A stretch of DNA of 64,000 bases from Augochlora pura (lineage: Eukaryota; Arthropoda; Insecta; Hymenoptera; Halictidae): NCBI RefSeq assembly GCF_028453695.1, contig NC_135778.1, positions 41,063,985 to 41,127,984 on the forward strand. The letters are read 5' to 3'. This document shows, one piece after another, positions 26,623-39,100 of the stretch (its first letter is position 1; every line of letters starts with the position of its first letter). The notes under the pieces are model-generated. The model did not search any database, was not told the DNA's origin, and saw only the letters and a list, made by a program, of their open reading frames with translations. Both the position numbers and the translations under genes were made by a program.

Positions 26623-29329
26623 TACTCCGTATACACCTCTATATAGCAGTCTGCTTTTCTTCTGACCGATTACCTTTCCCACGGCGGCTTATAGGTGCAT
26701 AACCGCGTTTATATTACAGTCTGCCGTGCGCACTTAGTCACACGAGCGTGCACGTACACGGCCAAACTTAACATACGGCCTGCTATGAGAAATTCTCATT
26801 GCGAGGGCGATTGTCTGTTGCAATCGTAAAACGTCGGCACTGATCCAGTTTGAAAATCAAACGCATAGGATCTCCCTGTGTGTGATTAAACCGACGGTAA
26901 ATCGGCTTTTATCGCGACACGCCGAGGCATTTGTCTGCTGGAAGTTCGAGAGAGCCGGTCGCTCGTTTAATCGGTAGAAATTCAGCCGATCGGACGATAT
27001 CGCCATCCGAGTCCGTTCAACGATTATTATGATTATTTGCCGTCCATTTTGCGGTCGCACACTCTTCATCTGATATCTTATGGGAAGGAAACCACGCGCA
27101 AGTTCACCCGTGACATAATCTTTATGAGATTGTTCTTGACTTTCGCCGAATCAATTATTAATAGTTCTTTGTTTTTTTCCGTGCGACCGCGGAACTTCGA
27201 TCTCCGCGGTTTCGACCGCTTCGATACGTGAACCGCGAACTTTTATCGCGTGTACCAATCTCAAATATTTTAATACCGTTCGTAACGCCTGTATTTTGCC
27301 TACGGAATGTAACCCTGTGGCAACATATAATACATTTTGCAAAACTCATGAAACTTGAATACCGAGATGAAAATTATAACAAGTATTTTTTTGAGTATTT
27401 CATCAAATTAGAATGCTAGAAAAATTTAGAATGACTTCATGAGATTGTTATGCTCTTATAGAGTATAGATTTTTATTAATTTATTTATAATATAAGGATT
27501 TATTATACGGAAACATACGTTGCCGCAGAAATTGAATTTTCTTTCGCTGAACTTTTCAGAAATTTCTGTTTTGCATAAAGATCTAGTTTTCTAATTGACT
27601 CAGGCTTTCGCGAGAGAGTCGTGTAAACCGCGCGGAATTTTATCATTTCGTACGACAATATTTATTGTATACGTCATCGTGCAAAATGATTTCCACTACC
27701 CCAGACGTTTCTATTGATACCGTTAGATTTATTCCTTCTATTTTATCTTTGTTTCGCTGTATTTCCAAATGGTGGTCCAACTGTTAGTGACCCGGTAGTT
27801 TCCTCTCGAATTTCTTATAATACATTCACCGTACAGCGTTCACCTAAGCGGACAGAGTGTCGTGCTTTCCTTTCGATCGACTTTGCTGCTACGTACGTAT
27901 ACAGGCGGATCGCAGTATTAGATACGTGCTCGTATTGGTTTTGACAACGACTTTACAAAAACAGCATCAGATAGTTGTTACTGTACGATAGTTTCCAATA
28001 GCAAATCCATGCTGTTTTAAATTTCATTTACCACGCAACAAACAGTCTTTAACGATTCCGTTTGTTAAATTAATGTCTATTAGGTACAAGTACTATTATT
28101 TTAGATAATTCAATTCCGTGGTCAAGTCACTCTTTTTATATGGATACTAATATTTCAACGAAAAGTAATTTGTTTAACGACGAGTGCTTTTGCTGTGTTT
28201 TTCCGGTCTTTTTATATGTTTGAATACTTTACGATTGGGATTGTAAAATTTATTAGATAAAAGAAATGATTTTACTGTTGAATGTCCTTTTACGTTTCAT
28301 TGAAATTACTGTTCTATCTACCAGTCGGCTGAAAAAATGTGGCTTATCAAACGGTAAAATCAACGCGCCGGTATCCGTGACCAACTCGTTTTATGTCACT
28401 ATTTTACATCCTGTATTTTGAGCAGCACGATTGCTCAATCTATCTGAAGTGAGCGTATGCCTTTATCAGCGGACAACGGTCTGCATGCGATTTATAGCAT
28501 GAATGGGTTAATAAGGCAAGAAAGAAGACGATTGAACGGCGTACGTCTAATTTCTTACCTTATTTTCAATATAACACGCGTTGACAGCGTTTCGAATGTT
28601 CCATAATGTAACAGTTCTGTGTAAGAAGACATGTCCTGCTGATCTAATCTACTTAGCGATACAAAACAGACAATATGGCAAAGCAGGATACTTCTTTCGA
28701 ATTCTGGTTTTTACTAATTAGTACGCGAAATTGTCCTCTTTAGTCCTCTTTACTTTTCATTAGTACATGAAAATAAGAACCTTTTTTTATGCATTCACAG
28801 CATACAAGTATGCTCACAATTCGACGATCGAGAAATCGCTATACAATTTAATATAACTATTGCTTCACTTTCACTCGATGAAGATCTTTAACAAGGAAGA
28901 GAAAACTCTGGTTTCAGTTTCTTCAAATCCGTTTACGAACTCTTCGATTTACATAAACATTCTCCAGCAATGAAGTACATCATTTCATATTGTTCTGAAT
29001 TCTATAGAATCTCATTTTTAATTCGAAATTAAAAGCTTGAGCATATCGGTGATCGTCAAGAAATAGCGAAAGCACTTTTCTTCCGAAAATATTCAATGTT
29101 CCAATTCTCTGCGTTACGGTATTTCTTGAAAAGAACATACATTACACACATTTTACACTTGAAAATTCCAAAAAGTATTTCATTTAATCAAATTAAAATG
29201 AAAAGCTAAGTTGTACAATATTATATTGTTCGCACGCTTCGCGGTTCCTTATAAAAATTAGGAGAACGTAATTTTCTGAGCAAATATTCCCCCACCCACA
29301 CATGTGACGCGGCAGTCAGTGTTAAAAAA

Positions 29330-29840
29330 GTAATTCAATACTATGGAATCGAATAACACGGACCACAGATCAGAATGGCCGAGAGCAAATATTGGTAACA
29401 TTGTACTTTACTTTCTAAAAAATTCAATGTTCGACTTTACAATTATTTTTTCACGACGAATCAGAATAAAAATCACAAAAATAGACCGTCTTCAAATATT
29501 CAATGTCCTAAAATAAAATAACGTCCTCATAAGAACCTGCACATTATCTAGAGTCTAGAAAAATAGTATAATAAAATAACAATGATTCGAATGGGACACG
29601 TTGTTCCAAATATTTAAACAATGTTCTTAAAAGCTTCAGTGATCATTATTTGCCCATTAGAACCTGTACAGTCTCCAGAAAATGGTGTAGTAGAGCAGGA
29701 AAGATTCGTGTAAGAATACGTGTTCCAAATGCTATTTTTTCTATTGGAACTTGAACGTAATTCAATTCGGAAAACGGTATAATAGAGCAACAAGGATTTG
29801 TATAAGAAAAAGTGCTCCAGATACTTGAACGATATTCACC
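29330..29840. repeat. Degenerate tandem repeat, unit about 95-118 bp
   Basis: Landmarks recur in order: an AGAACCTG-like start (29535, 29659, with GGAACTTG at 29748), a GTATAATAGAGCA-like segment, then GTTCCAAAT (29603, 29721; GCTCCAGAT at 29813; CTTCAAATA near 29492). Units are well diverged, so the array is old. It ends about 200 bases before the TATA box of the next gene. Confidence 0.6.
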
Positions 29841-30043
29841 GTGCAGGATCGCTGCGACAATCCTCCGATTGTAATTCAATGGTACATCGAATAACGCGTG
29901 TTGCAGCAGTACCGCGCGGTGCATTAATGTCTTTGTTTTCAGTATTTCGTGTGCCCGGCGATGCTCACTTGGAAACAGTTCGTTGTGGAAAAGTGGTTAA
30001 CAACCCCACCTGGAGTGTTCGGGCGCGGCCTTTCCCCTTCGTC

Positions 30044-30049
30044 TATAAA
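30044..30049 (+). promoter_or_regulatory. TATA box of the Ala/Gln-rich gene
   Basis: TATAAA lies 67 bases before the start codon. A start site about 30 bases downstream (near attcact, 30075-30082) would give a short 5' UTR, the usual arrangement in insect cuticle-type genes. Confidence 0.7.
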
Positions 30050-30110
30050 GCGACCAGGAATCCACTTCTTCCGAACATTCACTCGTCGCTTCGTCACTCA
30101 TTTGTTCACC

Positions 30111-33100
30111 ATGCGGCTTCTTATCTTCGCAGGTGAGTAGTGCGCTACACCTATGCAAACAAACACACACACACACACATACACAATCACCAGACTGTTC
30201 ATGGAACAAGGACGAATAATTTTTTTGGTGTTCCATCCTACCGAGTTGTGATTATCCGCATGTTCGTATTTTTTTTTCTGTGCAAACCGTTCGAGAAATT
30301 CGTTCGAAAATCGAACGATCGCCACACCGGGTGTACATGTGTGCTGCGACCATTTGAATCGTGTGTGACCTTACGACCGATCGGATAGATCGGAGGATTA
30401 ACGATCTGCTGCTCGACAACCGCGGTGTAGTGACCATTAACACGTTCACATGTCCAAGATAGAAGATAGAGGAACAATCTTTTTTATTTAGAACAACACC
30501 GACTGATCTTCCTTTAAGGACTACATAATAGTATTCGATTAGCTTCGATACAGTTTCCAGGTTAAGATGAATTCGCGTTAATTGTTGTTTTTCATTGCAA
30601 ACAAGTTATGTAGAACTGTGAACGTGTTAATAGGTGGACGAAATCCATTTTAAGAAATAGACTGTTTAAAAGGATCACTTTTTTTAAAACTTTACGACTT
30701 TTGTTGCGAATATGTTCTATAGAGTTCATTTTCGACATATTCATAAATCGTACGCTAGCAATTGTTCCAATAAACATTTATTTTCTTACGTACTTCGTAG
30801 TTGTTTTATATTCTGAGTGGTTTAATTTATAAGTGTCATTAATTGAATCAAGGAGTTTTTCAATCTGCAAGGTAATTGTGCAAAGAGACATTATTCTGGC
30901 ATCGTATTCACGGAAGCGTTTCTGTAGCAGAGTAAAAATAATATTATATGGGATTACTATGGGTTTATTTAGCTTGCGTAAAGTTTTTGGGACGAGGAAA
31001 ATATATCGAACCATTCTGCGGACTACTCCTTAAAATTAAGAGCAGCCAGCACGACTTTCCTTGATTCGCTAGATAAACTGGTGCGTACGGGCACTGCATT
31101 CGTATTAGAAACTTGCTTCCTGAACAACTTGGTTCACTTTCGCGTTTCGGCTTATACAAATATGCAGTCCGTTACTTTGCTGGCGAAATAGGGGGAGCCA
31201 TTTTTCTTTCGCAGCGACACTTTAACTAACTCGCTATTTAGAGAATCAATGGAATTTGAAAATTCTAAATTTCCATGGTATATTTTATACAAAATTACAT
31301 CAACGAAGGCACTGTTCGACAAAACGCTTCCTCTTGATTCGAAAATATTCGACCGAAGATCTAAACATTTCTAGCGAATAGATTCGTTATCATATAATTA
31401 ATCACAATGCACGTGCAGGTTTGGATTATAAATTAGCATTAGCGATAAGAAAATGTGAAAGCATCGTTCCGTTTCATCCTTTCTTGTTTCTCTAAAAAAA
31501 TATAGCGTTACGCGTTAAGTTGAGCCATATTGGTAGCAATATCGATAAATCGCAAGCTGTAATTTATGAGTTCATAATTTAGTAAACACTACAAATGATT
31601 GTTATCTTTCAAAAACAAGAGACTGAGTAAAAATTGTAAAATTATATTGATCGAATAATTAGCTTATCACGAATAGAAATTTTTATTTATCTTTATTGTA
31701 CGAAATTGTTTACTGTTGGCAATTGAAATGAAAAAAATTTCTTGAAATCTGTGTAATTGACAATTGAATATCGTAATTTTGTCACTTTCCCATTTCATTT
31801 TCGACCTTGACATTTGCTTCTCAAACAAACTTTTGTTTAATTTACAATTATACTTGTAAATATTCTGTGTGATCTAAATATGTAATAATTATGCATCGTG
31901 ATATCAGAGTATCAAGATTGTGTAAACTTTCTCTAGCTTCGCAACGTAATAATTATACTCGACATTAGTGAAATCCGTTGTGGGAATTAAATGGGAAAGA
32001 AGACAGTGTTATTGTTGTGTGCGCGTGTGCGTGTGTGTGAAACTAACTAACGAGTTTCAACACGTGTGAACAATTCTGCATAAAACCTTCAAACATCTAC
32101 CTAACACCAATCTAACGAATGTTTTCGTAAGATTCGCTGGAAACAAACTAAAGCGTTGTAATGTTCTTTAAAAATTTGTTTTACATTTACAAAATTCTCT
32201 CTATAGCGAAAATCTATAAATGATCGATTTTTCTATAAAAAAAAAAAAAAATACTATTTTTATACTCTTGGTTCTCCCAATAGAAGATATTTTGTAAAAG
32301 ATATACCGAATAATAAGTCCAATTGCTATTGTGTCATGACAAAAATTCACAAGTTGGTCTATAAGAAATCGTGTAAGAGAAAAATATGTTTCTCCGATTG
32401 AAAATAGCAGTTCAGTAATTTGGTCCTTGGTAATATACCTACACAAATCTTTCATGCCGCATCAAGAAAATTACAGCATCTTCAATCGCGGGATTAAATC
32501 GTTTGTGTAATTAACGATAATCGAAGCGTGACCAAATCGAAAGGTTCAATCTTTACTTTTATGGTTGTCGTTCCTGACTCGTTGCTTTGCATTTAGTCTA
32601 TCGAATCGATTTCGCGGCACGAAAATGACAGTTCCAGAATGCAGAATAACGACGAAGAAATGGACATTGACATTTCCCTTTCCGCTTTTTTCCCGTAAAA
32701 TCGAGGAAGACCCGTGTTAGACTTCGCGGAATAATTTCGTTATTAGGATTATTCCATAAAATTCGATTCGTACCGTTGCTATTGATGTTCTTCAGTTACC
32801 GGTTGCACGTGAACCACTAAGATTTATCAATGCAATTAAGTAATGAAGGTCGAGTTAATTGACACTCGGAATTTCCGTTTAACACATAATTATCATGCTG
32901 CCCGATTATTTATTGCGAGAGTAAAGTGAGTCACGTGTTGCTTCGAGATCGGTAGCGGTTTTGCAATTGCACAGTTTACATAATCATCTATAATGCATTG
33001 TTATTGGCATATCGTTGCAGGCTACCTAGGAGCATGGATGGAATCAAAGTCGACATTCAAATAATTATAATTAATAAGAAATGAAAATAATTTACCATTT

Positions 33101-36100
33101 TTTCAAAGATAGTAATTAAAAGAAGAATTTGAGTCGTTTAGTCCAGCTTTGAACGAAATTATACGGTTTTAAAACGTATGTGCTCATTTTCGCTGTTCAC
33201 AGTATAAATACTTTTGAGATTTGTTGTCTTACCGTTTGGTGGCGAAGCGTCGCGTTTAGGTGTAGCATTTTGGCACGTTAACGCGTCGACGAACGTATGT
33301 AAGCGAGGATTAAACGCATTTCGGTTCAGTCGAACGTTTAGAAACCGCTCCAACCTCGGGCAGTATTCCAGCAATAAAACGGTGCTTTCGTTTCGAGGGA
33401 AATCACAACCACGTCCTTGGTGGTTTCTTATTAAAAGAGATTTTGAAAGAACCATGGCGTTATTTCCCGTCGATTACGACTCAATTCCGAGGTTCCTAAA
33501 TGATGAGAGAGTAGTCAATTAGTCGTAATAATGAGAAGTAGGAATGCACGGACCGTCGTGGATCGTCGGATTTCATTGACTTTCCAAGTCATCGTCCGGT
33601 TGCATCGGCTTCCGGTAAAGAGTTTATAGGATTGTATAAGGTTTCTATTTCTATATTCCCATCGCAATATTAATGCGAATCAATGATAAATGATCTAGCA
33701 ACGATAAGGATCGGCAGAATTGCCAACGATGCATTCCATTTGTGAAACATTGTTTCTAACTGTTTCGCCCTAATGGCGATCTCCTCATTTATTTATTTCG
33801 ATTACGTTACTTTAACAACCTTCGTTACTTTAAACGCGAGCTGGGGTTGTCTGTAAATTCGAACAGGGGAAAAGACCTAAATTGAGAGTTTATCTGATTG
33901 CAGTTTAGAGAAGTTTGCAGCAGTTGTTGAAGCTACGTAAAATTGAAAAGTACCTTTCATTTGTCCAGTGAGCGGAAAAAAACTTGGAAAGAACACTTTG
34001 TTCGCGCAAGGCCATGCCCCAGAAATATTTGAAATAACTGTGATTTGTTTAAACTTGCCTTTTTCGATCAGGCCGTCGGAGCCTTTGTGCGAGCTTATCG
34101 ATATATTATACACACACACACACACACACAACTGGCAACTGACGAGAATTGCTACATTTACGGTTCATGTATTCCTTCGCGATACCGGTTTTCGATTAAT
34201 TACCGAATCGTAGATGATATATGATTCCTTGGGCCCTGATCGAAGTCTCCTGTCGGATTCATATTCCATAGGAAATGAAATCGGATGCTTTCGAACGTCG
34301 ATTAAATAGGAGATGCATTGCGCCAAGGACATCGAACCCTGCAATCGAATCTATCTTAAGCCAATTTTAATCTACCAAGCTAATATACCAAGCTAATTCC
34401 ACTTATTACTAATTCCGACTTCCACTTATTGTTCATTTCTTATCTAACTGGTTGTTCCAAAATAATTCAATATTCTAAGGAGTATTATTTTTCATCTCCA
34501 GCAACAATATTAAAAACTGTTTGCATCCATGAAGAGTTGCAACGAATTCTAAAGTGGAACGATGCATCCGATGTCAACACAGAAAATCAGCTTTCCGAAG
34601 TAGTCTGCTTCGTTCTTCGTAAACGTTCCGATCTCCGGCATTTGCTAATGCATGCCACCTATTTCCCTGAAAGAAAAAAATGGAGAAAGACCACGGGTCT
34701 TGTTGGGAAACCGTAATTGTTAAACAGCAAGAAAATTGTCCGGCAATGAAAGGTCGGTAACGCGGCGCGCGATTTGCTTTGGCTAATTTCGCTTCCGAGC
34801 TGATGCCTCGGATCCGTTAAACACGTTGCGAACGTGATTTTGAAAGATCCGCCTCCGTATAGCGCCAATTAAGCTCAGCTAAGCTAAGCTGATTGGAGAT
34901 CTTGACTCGAAACGATTAACTTCTTCGAATCGATTACCGCCGCGCGCATGTTTGCCTCCGCGTCGACCACTTTTCAAACACAGTGATTTCTTTCAACTGC
35001 GAGGGCTGTCCGCGCCGGCATTAATTTGATTGTTTCTCCCTCTAATTAAGTACATACTAGTGTACTTTGCCGACGCCCGATTTCGTCCCCCTTTTACCGA
35101 ACGAATGTCGCTTCCAATTAAATGTCAATCAGCGCTAGTGAAATGTCGTAAAGTGTTCGAATGCGGGAATACGTGTTATGCCAGGCACGCAACCTGCCCG
35201 TCGTTATGTAAAGCAGTTCATAAAATGTCCTATCCATTTTCGATTTAGCTATTGCATTAATTTATTCGCATTGGCTTGATATTTACGGTGCCCTATGCTC
35301 TGCGCAGTGTTGCTGGCATATTTTTTCGTTGCAGTTGGATACTACTGGGAACATTAAAGATACCATAGATTGGGGGCTTAAATAAGATCAAATATTGTTC
35401 GCAATCCAATATTTAGGTATTGGCTAATTGTAAAGTTAAACTTCTGTTTAACATCGAACGAAATTCGGTTTGGTAAAACTTGATAAATCTATTTCAAAGT
35501 TATTGGTTGTTCCAGATACAGTATCTAGTTTTTGTAGACATATTTACATATTCATGAAAGACTGTCATTTCTATTCGGTAGAGGGATTAGTTTCGAAACT
35601 ATTTCTGTTTCGTTACCATTTGCTCAAAACGTTAGAAACCGCGACAGTTCCCGTTCAAAATGGCGGCCGCCCGGCATCGTGGAAAATAACGAGGTTATTA
35701 AAATTTGGCACAGACAGGATCGGGCAAACAGGAGGCATTAATTAAATAAGATTTGTTAACCGGAGGTTCTTACTTAATTGTCTTTGAGTTGAGGACGCTC
35801 GGTTTATTACTCAACGCGAGCAAATTGCTCGTATCCGCGTAATTTCTCGCGCGGTAACAAAGGAAAAGGAGAGCCGGCGCGACGCGACGCGACGCGTCGC
35901 GCGACGGGTTTCCTTTTTCTTCGTCGGCTCAAACAAAGATTTTCTACCGAGGAAAACACGCCGAGATCGATCTAAGCTGCCCGCGGTATGGAAACGATTT
36001 AGCAATCTTTCCTCAGCTAAGAAGTTCTCACAATTACATCTTTGGGCATGTTCGCAGCTTCAAACAAAGTGGCATCGCCGACCGCCGACCGCCGACCGCC

Positions 36101-39100
36101 AAAGTGAAAGCTGGACAAAGTTTTAGGACTTCGCCTCCTTTACTTTAATTTATTGTTACACTTTACGCGAGGCAGTTGAAACTTTTATCGGTACAGTTTC
36201 ACGGTTGTGCAATCGTTGCGCGAGCTTTTTGCAGTTTAATCGGGTCGGTTGCACCTGCCGGGTTCGTACAAAGAAAATTGCTGATTAGCCTTCAAATGTT
36301 CACACGTGATTTATGTGGTTTGCGTAAAGAGGGTTTTCATCGGAATTAATTAGCGATGTTTTCGCATTAGGATGATCACTTATTTCTCGTAGATTTCAAA
36401 TACAGAAGAATAAATTTGTATACTCTATTTGTCAATAGAATATATCTAAAGTTTTTCACCATCTTTTCAGACCAAAAATCTGCACTTGATTGTACGTTTC
36501 GATCGTACGTTTGTCGTTTAGATAGTTTTCAGTTTAGATCGTTTATTGCAACAAAGTAATAATTTTTAAGAAAGTGAACACGAAATAATATTACGCTTTC
36601 ATAGTTCGAGTCGAGCGGTCGTCGTTGCACGTTTTATCTTGTGCGTAACACCCACAATTAAATATCTCCAGTAAATACCGTGACAGTAAGAGCTCCATTC
36701 GTAAAATAATAAGCGCGCGTAGACCTTGTGATTTCATGTGTAGAGAAAGCTGATCGTAAAACCCGATACATTTCCCGTCTGGAGGGGAAATGTAGCCTTT
36801 TATTATTTTTCGAAGACAGAATAATCAAACTCATACCTGCTATTTACTTGGACAATTACAGATTTCCCATTATTTGAACATTAATTGTTGCTTTCTCGTA
36901 TTAATAGCCTGCGAGACGGAAAAATGTAATTTAAATAATCACTAATTAGTTATCAATAAACTGTCCTATGCCATTTTGAGCCACTACTCTAAAGATTGGT
37001 GCACCCTGGTACTGATTGACAAAATTTCTATCGATCGGAAACGACGAACGTTTTTTTATTGTACATGTGCGAGAAGGTAAGGATTTAATTTACCACCACG
37101 CCATCCGTTGCAAATAGGTTAATTAAGTGTAGCTAATTGCATAGTGTACTGCACACTGTCCACGTTTCGCGATACTACATAAATAGCTGTTCGCAGCGAT
37201 CGATGGAGGCTGTTTTCTGAGGAAGACCGGTTTAGAGGCGCGACTACTAAAGATTATTATCATTACATTTGTCTGCGAGGAAAGTCTAGCTGCAAGAGTA
37301 TGAGAGAAATTTCCGGTAGGTTCACTTTCACGATTGTTTGACACTGATCGACGAAAGTAAGGTCAATTATTTTTACGTAACCGTTTCAAGTTTAACGACT
37401 GGTTTATCTTCGTGGATGAACCGCGGACTGTAAATACCACGTTGCAGGACTCCCATTCATTCCGAAACGTTCTATAATTAAGCACTAATTTGACGAACAT
37501 TTATATGTCGTACTTTTTCCAGCCAATTCCCACAATTTCGAACAATTATAATGTTAATTGGAGAACGGCAGAAAATTATTAACATACGTTGTAATATAAA
37601 TAAAGACTAATTGGATCCAGTACCTCGTGCTGAAAATTAAGATTATGTTTTCTGTTAACATGTTTTCGGATCGTAAATGTCTTTTTAATTAGTTGGTTGA
37701 ATTTAGTTGAAAATAACCATTCGCGCGAGTTAAGCCAGCGTAACGTAGAATTTCTCAGGCTTTTTACGTGCTTTCTTCATCTTTGTCAATTAACATCGCA
37801 ACTGGAATTAACTGTTGGACGAAACTATCGCGGTCCTTTTCAACAGATTGTTACTCTTTCGAAAGTCATTCTTTTAAGTTATTTGATAGTTTATTTTTTT
37901 TTTCAAACGAAATACAAATTTCTTGTATATATTAAAGAAAGTCCTAATCATTGTAAATGTGATATAAATTGTAACAGAATAACATCTGATTAGGGTCACT
38001 GTCCTGAATTGTAAGTAGATAATGATGCGCTACTGTTTACTTCATACACTCCCATTCACGTTAACGAAAACGGTCGAGTAGCCGAAAAGAAGAAAAACGC
38101 TTAACAATTCAACGTTATTAACCGTGGGAAGTCCCGTACGATGATTTTCTTAATTTTTTAATTAAACTTGCTCTCCGGCTGCAGCGTATACGATCGTGTC
38201 TATTATACCTAGAGAATTGACTTCCTTGTTAGACGCATTAAATCAGAGTAAAACAACATCAAAGAATATTGAGCCCATAGGAAAGTCTTCCGGGTTGGCC
38301 GGTGAATAAGCGTTATGGATACCTGCGAGCACTTATTCAACTGGTGTAGACTTATGGAATGGAATATGCGTACTCTGCGCGGGAATGTATCCATCAAGTA
38401 TCGCGAACTTCTTATCTTTCTCTTCGACTTCAATTCCAAAAGTCTTTTCTCCAGTGGATAGTAAACAGCGGTTGCGTCATCGGACTTCGCCGTTGTCAAT
38501 CATACGATCAATTAACTGCTACAAGATAATAATTAGATTACGATTTCATCGTACGGTCGATTCTCCGCCGGTCGAAGAAGCTTACTTCATCGAAGTAAAA
38601 TGAATACGGTTGACCAAAAGTAAACGTTTCGTTACCGTTGTTCACTGAATCGAATAATCGACAACTCATGGTCATGCAAAAACGACGGCTCGGCGGTTAT
38701 GGCCGCTTCTCTTGCAATTTTTGTGCAGAAAACCGATCAAACGCTCTTCAAATAAATCAGCGCTGTAGTCCCAACATTTTCTTTCTCGCATTGCGGTCGG
38801 AAGTTACGTAGCGGACAGTGTAACAGCTGGAACATTCTTGTGATTTAATTAGATAACTTGTTGATACGAAACGCGGTCGGGACATCAAGCTGGAATTTTC
38901 GCTCGAGCACGTTTGTTAAAGAAGAAATTACTCGCTTAATTCATTCGCTTGTCTTTTACATTCTCGATCGATAAATTCAGTTACATTTATGTCACATTTT
39001 ACAGGATAAAATTTACTGCTCGCGCAGCAAAATGAAATATTCAGAAGCAGAAAATAGGTGAGATTTCAATTCGAAGGTCGTGCGAGGGTTAATAGGCTAA

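Larger units (their letters stand above)
24512..30043. other. Intergenic, 5' flank of the Ala/Gln-rich gene
   Basis: No gene is supported. An 85-codon open frame at 24863-25120 (plus) looks mildly protein-like (ends FYKTHGFRCTRSLYYRRKRR) but has no convincing start, splice partner or domain. A CA/CG microsatellite and a degenerate tandem repeat are listed separately. YY1-like motifs occur at 24625 (ATGGCGC) and 25113 (GCGCCATCTTG). Confidence 0.55.
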
